Source of the DNA: JAPOUP01 sp026708635
Lineage (GTDB): Bacteria > Pseudomonadota > Alphaproteobacteria > Rhodobacterales > Rhodobacteraceae
Assembly: GCA_965200115.1 (NCBI GenBank)
Contig: OZ241336.1
Location: 2,604,001 to 2,668,000 of the forward strand
Length of the DNA stretch: 64,000 bases
Direction of reading: 5' to 3'
The notes under the pieces are model-generated. The model did not search any database. It had not been told where the DNA came from and was given only the letters and a program-made list of their open reading frames with translations. Positions 51,706-61,263 of this stretch are shown here, piece by piece. The translations under genes were made by a program, and so were the position numbers. How positions within the stretch are numbered: position 1 is the stretch's first letter; every line of letters starts with the position of its first letter.

Positions 51706-52371
51706 TTGGCCGTCGTGATCATCAACCCCAACAGCACGGAGGCGATGACCGACGCCATGCTGGCGACGGCGCGCGCCACCGTACCATCGCTGGAGTTCGA
51801 GGGCTGGACCTCGTTTGACGGCCCGCCGTCGATCCAGGGAGCGGAGGACGGAAGCGCCGCCGCCGGACCGCTCCTGAAACTGGTCGGCAGGGCAGTGGAT
51901 GCCGGCGCGGGCGGGATCGTGATCGGCTGTTTCGACGATACCGCCCTTGAGGAGGCCGCCGCCCTCGCCCCCTGCCCGGTCATCGGCATCGGCCAGGCCG
52001 CCTTTCACCTCTGCGCCCTTCGCCAGTGGCGTTTCAGCGTGGTGACCACACTGTCGGTTTCTGTGCCGGTGATCGAAAGCAATATCGCGGGCTACGGCCT
52101 GAAAAGGTTTGTCGGACGCGTCCGCGCGTCGGAGGTGCCCGTCCTGGATCTTGACCGATCTCCCGAAGACGCCATCCCGCCAATACTCCGGGAGGCGGAG
52201 ACGGCTGTGGCGGAAGATGGCATAGGCGCGATCGTGCTCGGCTGCGCCGGGATGGTTCGCGTCGTATCGTCACTGCGGGCCACACTACCGGTTACCGTTG
52301 TCGATCCGGTCGAGGCCGCCGCCGCGGGCATTGCGTGGCTGGGCGCGTCCGCGGTCCGGCCGCCCCGGTGA
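51706..52371 (+). CDS. Asp/Glu/hydantoin racemase family protein
   Basis: 221 residues. VVIINPNSTEAMTDAMLATA at the N-terminus and the two catalytic cysteines in VIGCFDDTALEEA and VLGCAGMVRV, the arrangement of cofactor-independent hydantoin or aspartate/glutamate racemases. Translationally close behind the permease (start TTG 51706; GTG 51715 possible). The neighbouring importer may therefore carry a chiral amino-acid-like or hydantoin compound rather than a polyamine. Confidence 0.9.
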   Translation: MAVVIINPNSTEAMTDAMLATARATVPSLEFEGWTSFDGPPSIQGAEDGSAAAGPLLKLVGRAVDAGAGGIVIGCFDDTALEEAAALAPCPVIGIGQAAFHLCALRQWRFSVVTTLSVSVPVIESNIAGYGLKRFVGRVRASEVPVLDLDRSPEDAIPPILREAETAVAEDGIGAIVLGCAGMVRVVSSLRATLPVTVVDPVEAAAAGIAWLGASAVRPPR

Positions 52372-52420
52372 GGGTGGAGACGAAGGCGCGGGGCTGATCC
52401 GGAAGGCCGCCGCGCGGATC

Positions 52421-53818
52421 TCAGCATCCGCCGACGAGACCCTCCGCCCTGGCCCAGCGATAGGTCTTGTCAATCGCGGCCCACGCCCGCTCAACCAGTG
52501 TGTCGATTTCGTCCGGCGTCACGACCAGCGGCGGACATATGACCATCCGGTCCCCCACATGCCGCATCACCAGCCCGTCGGCGAAGGACGCCTCCCGGCA
52601 CCGAAGTCCGACCACTCCCCTCGGCGCGTCGAACTCCGCACGCCTGGCCTTGTCGGGTGTCAGCGCGAGGCTCGCCATCAGTCCCAGGCTTCCGGCCTCC
52701 CCGACCATGGGATGTTCGGCCAGTTCCGACCATTTCGCCTTGAGATAGGGCGCCGCCACACCGCTCACATACCCGATAAGGCCTTCCTCCTCGATGATTC
52801 GAAGATTCTCCAGAGCGACAGCGCAGGCCACCGGGTGACCGCTATAGGTATAACCATGGGCGAACTCGCCGGCATCGTTCACCACATCCGCCACTTCCGT
52901 CGAGACGATGGAACCTCCCAGGGGTAGGTAGCCGCTGGTCACGCCTTTCGCTATCGTCATTATCTGCGGACGGATGCGCATGGTATCGCAACCGAACCAT
53001 TCGCCGGTCCTGCCGAAGCCGCAGATCACCTCGTCGGCGATGAGCAGGATTTCATGATCGTCGCATATCCTCTGGATTTCGGGCCAGTAGGTCCTGGGCG
53101 GGATGATGACCCCTCCGGCACCCTGGACGGGCTCCGCGATGAAGGCCGCCACCCGATCCTCGCCAAGCTCGGCGATCTTTCGCTCCAGTTCCCCCGCGCA
53201 CGCGATACCGAACTCATCGGGCTCGGAATCGCCACCCAGCGCGTACCAGTTGGGTTCGCGGATGTGCGCGACTCCCGGGATAGGAAGTCCGCCCTGTGCG
53301 TGCATCGCGGCCATACCACCCAGACTCGCCGAACCTACGGAGGAGCCGTGATAGGCGTTTTCCCTGCTTATGATCACCTGCTTGTCCGGCTTTCCGCGCG
53401 CGGCCCAGTAATGTCTGACCAGGCGGATGTTGGTATCATTCGCCTCCGATCCCGAAGACGCGAAGAAGACATGGCTAAGGTCGGCGGGCGCAAGGGAGGC
53501 CAGCCGTGCGGCCAGCGAAGCCGCCGGCATGTGCGTCGTATTGAAAAAGGTGTTGTAATAGGGAAGCTGGCGCATCTGGGTTCTCGCGGCCTCGGCCAGT
53601 TCGTCGCGTCCGTATCCGATGTTGACGCACCATAGGCCGGCCATCGCATCCAGAAGTTCGTTCCCGTCGCTGTCCGTCAGGGTCACGCCGTTCGCGCGGG
53701 TGATCACCCGCGCGCCCTTTCGCGCGAGTTCGTCCCCGTGGGTAAAGGGATGCAGGTGATGCGCGGCGTCAAGCGCCTGCAGCTCCTCCGTGGGCGGATG
53801 GTTGGAGAAAACGTTCAT
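52421..53818 (-). CDS. Class III aminotransferase, SpuC-like (putrescine:pyruvate type)
   Basis: 465 residues. HHLHPFTHGDELARKGARVI, DAMAGLWCVNIGYGRDELAE, FFASSGSEANDTNIRLVRHY, YHGSSVGSASLGGM, FIAEPVQGAGGVIIPPRTYW, LIADEVICGFGRTGEWFG and the PLP lysine in MTIAKGVTSGYLPLGG closely follow Pseudomonas SpuC as I remember it. Transfers the amino group of putrescine or a similar amine to pyruvate. Divergent from a PotF-like binding protein and importer, matching the spu-type gene neighbourhood. Exact amine not provable here. Confidence 0.9.
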   Translation of the reverse strand: MNVFSNHPPTEELQALDAAHHLHPFTHGDELARKGARVITRANGVTLTDSDGNELLDAMAGLWCVNIGYGRDELAEAARTQMRQLPYYNTFFNTTHMPAASLAARLASLAPADLSHVFFASSGSEANDTNIRLVRHYWAARGKPDKQVIISRENAYHGSSVGSASLGGMAAMHAQGGLPIPGVAHIREPNWYALGGDSEPDEFGIACAGELERKIAELGEDRVAAFIAEPVQGAGGVIIPPRTYWPEIQRICDDHEILLIADEVICGFGRTGEWFGCDTMRIRPQIMTIAKGVTSGYLPLGGSIVSTEVADVVNDAGEFAHGYTYSGHPVACAVALENLRIIEEEGLIGYVSGVAAPYLKAKWSELAEHPMVGEAGSLGLMASLALTPDKARRAEFDAPRGVVGLRCREASFADGLVMRHVGDRMVICPPLVVTPDEIDTLVERAWAAIDKTYRWARAEGLVGGC

Positions 53819-54228
53819 ATGACTCTCCCGGCTCGGCTTGGAACGGTGGCGGAACGCAGGAGACCGTCTCCGTCTCCCACGACAGGGTTCCGTCGACTAT
53901 CCGGCCCATTCCGACCAAACCTGTGATCGGTTACACCATATACCATCACGACGGGGATCCGCTACCCGTTCGCGGCGCCTTGCCGTCGATGGCGACCGCA
54001 TCGCCGGGCCGTTCCTCCAGCCGGCCGGCATCCGCGTGAGGACGCCGTGCGGATGCCTCCGGAAAGATGGAAAGCGGAATCCTCGGAGACGACCGCCCTG
54101 ACGATATCGGGGCATGGCTGGACATGGAAGCCGCCCGCGGCCATACTGAACCCCAGTTGGCGTGAGCTGATGGCCCTGGGTGGCCAGAGACACCCGTAGC
54201 AACGTTTAAAGGAGTGAAGGAGTCCACA
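53819..54228. other. Divergent promoter region between SpuC-like and PotF-like genes
   Basis: About 410 bp that should hold promoters for both directions. I see no confident -35/-10 pair or operator. AAGGAG (54217-54222) is the ribosome-binding site for the binding-protein gene. Confidence 0.35.
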
Positions 54229-55311
54229 ATGCATCGCATTCTCGCATCGGTTCTTGCCGCGTCGTTCGCCGCGGTTTCGGTTCAGGCTGACGAGGTCAGG
54301 GTCTATAACTGGTCAGACTACATAGACGAAGCGCTTCTGGCCAAGTTCGAGGAGGAGACGGGACTCGATCTGATCTACGACGTCTACGATTCCAACGAAT
54401 TGCTCGAAACCAAGCTTCTTGCCGGCGGCTCCGGTTACGACGTCGTCGTTCCGACCGGCACCTTTCTGATGCGGCAGATCTCCGTTGGATCGTTCCAACC
54501 GCTCGATCTGTCAAAGCTGCCGAACCACGGGAACCTCTGGGGTGTCGTTGCCGAGCGCGCCGCCGCCTATGACCCCGGAAACGCGCATTCGATAAACTAT
54601 ATGTGGGGCACCACCGGGATCGGGGTGAACATCGAAAAGGTCAGGGACGCCCTCGGCGAGAACGCGCCCGTCGACAGCCTCGCCCTGGTCTTCGATCCGG
54701 CCAACATGGAAGTCCTTGCGGAATGCGGGGTGCATTTCCTGGACGCGCCGACGGAGATGATCCCGGCGGCGCTGAAATACATCGGGGAGGATCCCAACAG
54801 CCACGATCCGGAGATCATCGCGAAAGCGGAACCCGTGCTGCAGGCGGTACGTCCCTATGTCCAGAAATTCCACTCGTCCGACTACATAAACGCGCTCGCG
54901 AACGGCGACATATGCGTAGCGGTGGGCTGGTCGGGCGACGTGCTTCAGGCGCGCGACCGCGCACTGGAGGCGGAGAACGGCGTCGAGATCGAATACAACG
55001 CGGCCAGGGAAGGCTCTCTGATGTGGTTTGACCAGATGGCCATCCCGGTCGACGCGCCGAATCCAGATGGTGCGCACATGTTCCTGAACTTCATGCTCGA
55101 CGCCGAGAACATGGCCGCCGCATCCAATTACGTCTACTACGCCAACGGCAATCTGGCGAGCCAAAAGTTTCTGGCGGAGGACGTCATCAGTGACCCCGCG
55201 ATCTATCCGACTGAGGAAATGCTCGGGACACTGTACACCACGACTCCCTATCCACCGAACGTGCAGCGAACCGTCACGCGCATGTGGACGCGGGTCAAGT
55301 CGGGTACCTGA
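54229..55311 (+). CDS. Polyamine ABC transporter periplasmic binding protein, PotF/SpuD-like
   Basis: 360 residues. Sec signal MHRILASVLAASFAAVSVQA cleaved before DEVRVYNWSDYIDEA. VRVYNWSDYID, FEEETGLDLIYDVYDSNELL, GGSGYDVVVPTGTFLMRQIS and YMWGTTGIGVN are standard PotF/SpuD motifs, and SDYINALANGDICVAVGWSG follows. The tryptophan/aspartate-rich pocket (NWSDY, WSGD) suits a polyamine ligand. AAGGAG 6 nt upstream of ATG 54229 decides the start. First gene of the third Pot-type importer. Confidence 0.94.
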   Translation: MHRILASVLAASFAAVSVQADEVRVYNWSDYIDEALLAKFEEETGLDLIYDVYDSNELLETKLLAGGSGYDVVVPTGTFLMRQISVGSFQPLDLSKLPNHGNLWGVVAERAAAYDPGNAHSINYMWGTTGIGVNIEKVRDALGENAPVDSLALVFDPANMEVLAECGVHFLDAPTEMIPAALKYIGEDPNSHDPEIIAKAEPVLQAVRPYVQKFHSSDYINALANGDICVAVGWSGDVLQARDRALEAENGVEIEYNAAREGSLMWFDQMAIPVDAPNPDGAHMFLNFMLDAENMAAASNYVYYANGNLASQKFLAEDVISDPAIYPTEEMLGTLYTTTPYPPNVQRTVTRMWTRVKSGT

Positions 55312-55416
55312 CAGGGAAATGGAAGCGACCGCCCATTCGTTCCGGCGAGGCGGTCGCCCACCGGGCCTCCGTAACGGAAAGGTCCGGACCGATACCGACG
55401 CCCGGGATGTCTCCCG

Positions 55417-56544
55417 ATGAGCGAACCCGCGAGGTTCGCTCCCTGGGAGGATCCGGATGCGAAGCCCCTGATCCGGTTCAGGGGCGTCACCAAACGTTTC
55501 GGCACCTTCACTGCCATCGACGGGATCGATCTCGATATTTTCGAGAGCGAGTTCTTCGCGCTGCTCGGCCCTTCCGGCTGCGGAAAGACCACGCTCATGC
55601 GGATACTCGCCGGTTTCGAGGATCCAACCGAGGGCTCCATCCTCCTGGACGGAAACGACCTCGCCGGCGCGCCGCCAAACAAGCGCTCGACCAATATGAT
55701 GTTTCAGTCCTACGCTTTGTTCCCTCACCTGTCAGTATTTGACAACATCGCCTTCGGCCTCAGACGCGACAGACTCCCCGCGGGCGAAGTCCGGGCCCGT
55801 ACCGAGGAAATGATGGCGCTCGTCAAACTCCAGGACCTCACCGATCGCAGACCTCACCAGATTTCGGGGGGCCAGAGGCAGCGGGTGGCGCTCGCGCGGG
55901 CGCTCGCCAAGGCACCGAGACTTCTGCTGCTCGACGAGCCTCTCGGCGCACTCGACAAGAAACTGAGGCGCGAAACCCAGTTCGAGCTGATGGACATACA
56001 GGAAAGGACCGGAACGACTTTCGTCATCGTTACGCATGACCAAGAGGAGGCAATGACGGTAGCGACCCGGGTGGCCGTTATGGATCACGGACGAATCGCG
56101 CAGGTAGCCGACCCGACCGGGATCTACGAAGCCCCCAATTCCACTTATGTCGCTGACTTCATCGGCGACGTGAACATCATGAAGGGACGGGCCACGCCGG
56201 CGGACGGAACGGTAAGCATCGAATGGGCCGAGGGTCAGCCGGCGCTCAGGTGCGCAACCGAGCTCAGGCTGGAGAAAGGCGTGACGGCGTTCATCGCCAT
56301 AAGGCCGGAAAAGGTATCGATCTCGTCCCGCCGACCCGGGAACTCACCGAACGCGGTAGCCGGCAGGGTACTTGACATCGCCTATCTGGGTAACGTGTCG
56401 ACATACCATGTCGAGATCGCTGGCGGACAGGTGATCAAGGCCCAGACCGCCAATACCGATCGCGTGGCCAGGCAGGAATTCACATGGGAGGAAAATGTCT
56501 GGCTTTACTGGTCCGAAACCGCGGGCATAGTCCTTGAGCGCTGA
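55417..56544 (+). CDS. Polyamine ABC transporter ATP-binding protein, PotA/PotG type
   Basis: 375 residues. Walker A LLGPSGCGKTTLMRILAGFE, Q-loop MMFQSYALFPHLSV, signature ISGGQRQRVALARALA, Walker B LLLLDEPLGALD, switch VTHDQEEAMTVA, C-terminal TOBE domain with AFIAIRPEKVSIS. 105 bp after the binding-protein gene and followed by two permeases. Confidence 0.95.
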   Translation: MSEPARFAPWEDPDAKPLIRFRGVTKRFGTFTAIDGIDLDIFESEFFALLGPSGCGKTTLMRILAGFEDPTEGSILLDGNDLAGAPPNKRSTNMMFQSYALFPHLSVFDNIAFGLRRDRLPAGEVRARTEEMMALVKLQDLTDRRPHQISGGQRQRVALARALAKAPRLLLLDEPLGALDKKLRRETQFELMDIQERTGTTFVIVTHDQEEAMTVATRVAVMDHGRIAQVADPTGIYEAPNSTYVADFIGDVNIMKGRATPADGTVSIEWAEGQPALRCATELRLEKGVTAFIAIRPEKVSISSRRPGNSPNAVAGRVLDIAYLGNVSTYHVEIAGGQVIKAQTANTDRVARQEFTWEENVWLYWSETAGIVLER

Positions 56545-56591
56545 AGCGTGATGGAGGGCTACGTCCCGAAAATTCGCGGGGACCGCCCGTG

Positions 56592-57482
56592 ATGCGGCGG
56601 CTCCTCATTGTCGCGATACCTTACCTATGGCTGCTCGCGTTTTTTCTGGTGCCATTCGTCATCGTCCTGAAAATTTCCCTCTCGGACACCGCCCTCGCCC
56701 GTCCGCCATATTTTCCGCAGCTTGACCTATACGCCGGCTGGACAGGCGTGCGCGACTTCCTTTCCGGTCTCGATCTGGAGAATTTCGCGTTTCTCGCGAC
56801 CGATGCACTCTATTGGAAAGCGTATCTCTCCAGCCTCCGGATCGCTGCGGTCTCGACTCTTATCGCCCTGCTTGTCGGCTATCCCATAGCCTACGCCATG
56901 GCCCGCGCCAACCAATCCTGGCGGCCGACGCTTCTTATGCTGGTTATCCTGCCGTTCTGGATCAGCTTTCTAATCCGGGTCTATTCATGGATGGGCATTC
57001 TCGGCCAAGAAGGTTACCTTAACCAACTACTTATCGGTGTCGGTATCATCAGTGATCCGCTGACGATTCTAAACACCAATGTCGCCGTCTACATAGGCAT
57101 CGTCTACACATATCTCCCTTTCATGGTGCTGCCGATCTACGCCTCACTCGGCCGCATGGATGAATCACTTCTCGAGGCCGCCGAAGATCTTGGCTGCTCG
57201 CGGTTCCAGGCATTCCGGCTCGTCACGCTGCCACTTTCCCGTCCGGGAATCATCGCGGGCTGCTTCCTCGTGTTCATTCCCGCGATCGGGGAATTCGTGA
57301 TCCCGTCGCTACTGGGAGGTTCGGGAACCCTGATGATCGGTAAGGTGCTTTGGGAGGAATTCTTTTCCAACCGCGACTGGCCCGTCGCCAGCGCCGTAGC
57401 CATCGTCCTTCTGCTGATCCTGATCGTACCGATCATAATTTTCCAGCGCAACGAGCAAAGGCGGCAGGAGGCGGAGTCGTGA
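56592..57482 (+). CDS. Polyamine ABC transporter permease, PotB/PotH type
   Basis: About 296 residues; six membrane segments from LLIVAIPYLWLLAFFLVPFV; coupling loop ESLLEAAEDLGCSRFQAFRL followed by TLPLSRPGIIAG. ATG 56592 or the adjacent GTG 56589 starts it; GGGGA precedes both. Stop overlaps the next start (GTGA). Confidence 0.94.
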   Translation: MRRLLIVAIPYLWLLAFFLVPFVIVLKISLSDTALARPPYFPQLDLYAGWTGVRDFLSGLDLENFAFLATDALYWKAYLSSLRIAAVSTLIALLVGYPIAYAMARANQSWRPTLLMLVILPFWISFLIRVYSWMGILGQEGYLNQLLIGVGIISDPLTILNTNVAVYIGIVYTYLPFMVLPIYASLGRMDESLLEAAEDLGCSRFQAFRLVTLPLSRPGIIAGCFLVFIPAIGEFVIPSLLGGSGTLMIGKVLWEEFFSNRDWPVASAVAIVLLLILIVPIIIFQRNEQRRQEAES

Positions 57483-58297
57483 GGCGCTTCGGCTGGTTCA
57501 ATGCCACGTCGCTGACACTTGGACTCGCATTCCTGTACCTTCCGGTCGTGATCCTCGTGATATACAGCTTCAACGCATCGAAGCTGGTGACTGTCTGGGC
57601 TGGCTTCTCCACGAAGTGGTATGGAGAGCTATTCCGCAACGAGGCTTTCCTTGACGCCGCTTGGGTGACGCTGAAGGTCGCCTTCCTTTCCTCGACCCTT
57701 GCAACGGCGCTGGGCACCATGGCGGCTCATGTGCTGGTCCGTGCCGGCCGTTTTCCCGGTAGGACGCTTTTTTCCGGCGTCATATACGCGCCACTGGTCA
57801 TGCCGGAAGTGATCACCGGCCTCTCGCTGCTCCTTCTGTTCATCGGCATAGGGCTTGACCGCGGAGTCCTCACCATCGTTCTGGCCCATACCACGTTTTC
57901 GATGTGCTACGTCTCGGTGGTTGTCTCGTCGCGCCTGGTGACTTTCGACCGTTCACTTGAAGAGGCCGCGCTTGACCTGGGCTGCACACCATTCGATGCG
58001 TTTCGTCTGGTTACCCTTCCGATCATCGCACCCGCGGTTGTTTCCGGCTGGCTGCTGGCGTTCACGCTATCACTTGACGATCTGGTTATCGCGTCGTTCA
58101 CCTCGGGCCCCTCAGCGACGACGCTCCCCATCAAGATCTTTTCGTCCGTGCGCCTCGGCGTCTCGCCCGAGATAAACGCGCTTTCCACGATCCTGATCGC
58201 CATCGTCTCCATTGGTGTTATCGCGGCGTCATTGGCAAGCAAACGTAGCGCTATCCGCGGCCAGCGGGACCGACGGTCAGCCGTGAGGGTACCGTGA
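57479..58297 (+). CDS. Polyamine ABC transporter permease, PotC/PotI type
   Basis: About 272 residues; six membrane segments, TSLTLGLAFLYLPVVILVIY first; coupling loop EEAALDLGCTPFDAFRLVTL; C-terminal LSLDDLVIASFTSGPSATTL is a PotI/PotC hallmark. Start GTG 57479 lies within the previous stop and behind GGAGGCGGAG; the frame is open earlier but only as an overlap with the upstream gene. Confidence 0.94.
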   Translation: MRRFGWFNATSLTLGLAFLYLPVVILVIYSFNASKLVTVWAGFSTKWYGELFRNEAFLDAAWVTLKVAFLSSTLATALGTMAAHVLVRAGRFPGRTLFSGVIYAPLVMPEVITGLSLLLLFIGIGLDRGVLTIVLAHTTFSMCYVSVVVSSRLVTFDRSLEEAALDLGCTPFDAFRLVTLPIIAPAVVSGWLLAFTLSLDDLVIASFTSGPSATTLPIKIFSSVRLGVSPEINALSTILIAIVSIGVIAASLASKRSAIRGQRDRRSAVRVP

Positions 58298-58483
58298 TCC
58301 ATCGTGGCGTCCGGACATGCGCTTCGGTGCTGGATCCTGGATCGACGGTACGGGAACTTCAGAGTGCCTTTCAGGCGTTGCGATCCGGATACGTTTACGT
58401 ATCTATCGCGCCCTGACGGACACGGTTTCAATTCGCGTCCATGGGCATTATTGGACAGCGGGTGGCAGGAAGGCGGTCAGGCA

Positions 58484-59287
58484 GTGCGGATTCTCATTAC
58501 CAACGACGACGGAATCAACGCTCCGGGTCTAAAGATACTCCAGACAATCGCCAAAGAGGTCGCCGGACCTGACGGCGAGGTCTGGACCGTCGCGCCTGCC
58601 TTCGAGCAGTCCGGGGTCGGCCATTGCATCAGCTATACCCATCCATTCATGGTCGCCGAACTCGGTCCACATCGCTTCGCCGCCGAAGGTTCACCCGCCG
58701 ACTGCGTGCTTGCGGGAATATATGACGTGCTCGTCGGGCAACGTCCCGACCTCGTGCTATCGGGCGTGAACCGCGGAAACAACGCGGCGGAGAATGCGCT
58801 TTACTCAGGTACGGTCGGCGCCGCCATCGAGGCGAGTCTCCAGGGGATTCCGGCGATCGCTCTCAGCCAGTTCTACGGTCCGGGAAACTCCCGTCTCGAG
58901 GATCCTTTCGAGAGTTCGCGTTCCCACGGCGCCGGGCTCGTGCGCAGGCTGGTCGAGGTCGGCGACTGGGGTAGCGGCGATTACGGTATATTCTACAACG
59001 TCAATTTCCCGCCCGTGGCGGCGGCGGCCGTGAAAGGGGTCAGGGCGGTCGCTCAAGGATACCGCACGGGAACGCTGTTCGGTGTGGAACCGTACAGCTC
59101 TCCCTCCGGGCGCAGGTTTCTCTGGATCAAGGGGGGACCGCAGCATATCCCGACAGCGCCCGGTACGGACGCGCACGCCAATCTCTCGCATTATATTTCC
59201 GTCACACCGATGCGCTGCGATCTGACGGCCCATGACATTCTAGCGAAACTGGGGGAGCGATTGGATCAACCCGATGACCGTCAGTAA
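58484..59287 (+). CDS. surE: 5'/3'-nucleotidase SurE
   Basis: 267 residues. Starts at GTG 58484 directly at MRILITNDDGINAPGLKIL, whose two aspartates bind the metal; FEQSGVGHCISYTHP and VLSGVNRGNNAAENALYSGT supply the serine and asparagine of the active site. Dephosphorylates nucleoside monophosphates under stress. Overlaps pcm by 14 bp, the conserved surE-pcm pair. The 186 bp before it show no other gene. Confidence 0.95.
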   Translation: MRILITNDDGINAPGLKILQTIAKEVAGPDGEVWTVAPAFEQSGVGHCISYTHPFMVAELGPHRFAAEGSPADCVLAGIYDVLVGQRPDLVLSGVNRGNNAAENALYSGTVGAAIEASLQGIPAIALSQFYGPGNSRLEDPFESSRSHGAGLVRRLVEVGDWGSGDYGIFYNVNFPPVAAAAVKGVRAVAQGYRTGTLFGVEPYSSPSGRRFLWIKGGPQHIPTAPGTDAHANLSHYISVTPMRCDLTAHDILAKLGERLDQPDDRQ

Positions 59288-59918
59288 CTCCGAAAACGAA
59301 ATGCGGCTCGCTGACTCGCTACCCACCATGGGCGTAACCGATAGGCGTACACTTGAGGCAATGAAGGCGATTGACCGCAAGGATTTCATACAGGGAATAT
59401 TCGCGGACCGCGCCTATGAGGACAGGCCGCTTCCCATCGCGTGCGGTCAAACGATCAGCCAACCTTCCGTCGTGGGACTAATGACCCAGGCGCTTGACGT
59501 ACAGCCGCGCGACAAGGTGCTGGAGGTCGGAACCGGCTCGGGCTACCAGGCGGCCATCCTGAGCCGGCTCGCCCGACGGGTCTATACCATCGACCGCCAT
59601 CGACAGCTGATCCGGGAAGCGCGCGGCGTGTTTGAACGGCTCGCCCTGCACAATATCACCGCGATAACGGGCGACGGCAGTTTCGGGCTGCCCGAGCAGG
59701 CGCCATTTGAGCGCATCATCGTAACGGCCGCGGCGGAGGATCCGCCAGGTCCCCTCTTGGCACAGCTTCGGCTACATGGTATAATGGTTCTCCCGGTAGG
59801 TCAGTCCGATACCGTGCAGCATCTGATAAAGGTCACGCGCCTTGAGACGGGCTTTGACTACGAAGAGTTACTTCAAGTCCGTTTCGTGCCGCTCGTTGAA
59901 GGGCTGGGACAGAACTGA
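59274..59918 (+). CDS. pcm: Protein-L-isoaspartate O-methyltransferase
   Basis: 214 residues. IACGQTISQPSVVGLMTQAL, VLEVGTGSGYQAAILSRLAR (SAM motif I), IDRHRQLI, and ITAITGDGSFGLPEQAPFERIIVTAAAEDPP in sequence blocks identify the family. Repairs isoaspartyl residues in damaged proteins using SAM. Coupled with surE and followed by the NlpD-like gene, the usual stationary-phase survival set. Confidence 0.95.
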   Translation: MTVSNSENEMRLADSLPTMGVTDRRTLEAMKAIDRKDFIQGIFADRAYEDRPLPIACGQTISQPSVVGLMTQALDVQPRDKVLEVGTGSGYQAAILSRLARRVYTIDRHRQLIREARGVFERLALHNITAITGDGSFGLPEQAPFERIIVTAAAEDPPGPLLAQLRLHGIMVLPVGQSDTVQHLIKVTRLETGFDYEELLQVRFVPLVEGLGQN

Positions 59919-59931
59919 CGGGGCAGTGGAA

Positions 59932-61083
59932 ATGCGCGCAAAGCATGAAAAGCCGATGGAGCACGCGTTCAGATCCGCCGTAAATCTCACGCTTGTGTGT
60001 GCCGGTCTTCTCGCCGCGGGAGCGTGTTCCGATAACTTCGACGTTGATCTCCGTGACTCGGCGACGGGACTGGACACATCGAATGCCGCACGTCAGGCCG
60101 CCAGCGGTCACCCGCAGGCCGATGGGCGGACCGTCATCGCCAGACATGCGGAGACCGTGACCGATTTAGCCAATCGGCTTGGAATCGATCCTGAGGAACT
60201 GGCGCGCCATAATGGACTTAGTCAGGACAGGCGCCTGAACGAGGGCGAAATCATCGCGTTGCCGGAATCGGCCAACGTCGAGAACGGCACCGGCCCTTTG
60301 ACGGAAGAGGTGGACATAACCACGCTGGCCACAAACGCACTTGATCGGGTGGAGGCGGAATCCGGCATTGACCGGGCCCCGGGCGCCCAAATGGAACCGT
60401 CTAACGGAACCGCACCGATCCGCCATCAGGTGGTCCGGGGCGAAACCGCCTATTCCATCGCCCGAATATACGATGTGTCCGTTCGCTCGCTCGCGGACTG
60501 GAATGGCCTTGGCCCGGAAATGTCGGTGAGGGAGGGTCAATACCTTATAATCCCGGTCACCAGCGCTTCGGTCGACCCGTCGGAATCCGAACCCACCGCG
60601 CCCGGGGACGGCAGCCCCACGCCCGTGCCGCCCAGTGCCTCAAAGCCGTTACCGGAAGAGAGGCCGGCACCGGTACCGGTGGCGCGGGACCAGCCGGAAC
60701 CGTCTCCGTCGAGCGAGGGCGGCCCGGCTTCCGGAAACCCAAGACTGACAATGCCCGTGGACGGCCGCATCGTCCGGGCCTATGAAAAAGGCGCAAACGA
60801 GGGCATCGACATCGCCGCCGAGGCCGGAACGCCGGTCGCGGCCGCGGACGATGGCACTGTTGCGGTCATTACCGCTGACACCGATCTGGGAACGATTCTG
60901 GTGCTTCGCCATACCGACAACCTGCTCACGGTCTATGCCAATGTCGACGGGCTCAGGGTCCAGAAGGGTGACCCGGTATCACGCGGCCAGACAATCGGCG
61001 AGATCGGCGATGAAGCTGGCTTTCTGCATTTTGAGGTTAGGGAAGGCATCGAGAGCGCCGACCCGATGGCGTATCTCAACTGA
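59932..61083 (+). CDS. NlpD-like lipoprotein: two LysM domains plus inactive LytM/M23 domain
   Basis: 383 residues. N-terminal signal ending LLAAGAC suggests lipoprotein processing at the cysteine near residue 36. LysM 1 (about 65-115: VIARHAETVTDLANRLGIDP..RLNEGEIIALP) and LysM 2 (RHQVVRGETAYSIARIYDVS), a proline-rich linker, then M23 from about 280. The zinc ligands are lost: HxGID is NEGID, and HLHFEVR is FLHFEVR. So it should be a catalytically dead LytM factor that activates a cell-wall amidase, like NlpD. Start ATG 59932 or 59956. Follows pcm, as nlpD does in other proteobacteria. Confidence 0.9.
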   Translation: MRAKHEKPMEHAFRSAVNLTLVCAGLLAAGACSDNFDVDLRDSATGLDTSNAARQAASGHPQADGRTVIARHAETVTDLANRLGIDPEELARHNGLSQDRRLNEGEIIALPESANVENGTGPLTEEVDITTLATNALDRVEAESGIDRAPGAQMEPSNGTAPIRHQVVRGETAYSIARIYDVSVRSLADWNGLGPEMSVREGQYLIIPVTSASVDPSESEPTAPGDGSPTPVPPSASKPLPEERPAPVPVARDQPEPSPSSEGGPASGNPRLTMPVDGRIVRAYEKGANEGIDIAAEAGTPVAAADDGTVAVITADTDLGTILVLRHTDNLLTVYANVDGLRVQKGDPVSRGQTIGEIGDEAGFLHFEVREGIESADPMAYLN

Positions 61084-61263
61084 ACTCCCGCGTTCGGAGA
61101 TCTCAAGGCCCCGCGCCTTTCCTTCCGATACAGTCATTTCATACGTTCCGGAGAACGCTGAAACCGAAGTCCCGCCGGTCTTGAGGACGCGCGCCATCCG
61201 GTACCGGAACGGGCGAAAGCCGTCGCGAACGCGATTCCCGCCAGGACGCGGGGACCGGCACGC

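Noticed and set aside
54511..55728. A 405-codon minus-strand frame opposite the PotF-like gene
   Set aside because: Antisense shadow of a conserved binding protein; Arg/Val/His-rich with no motif.
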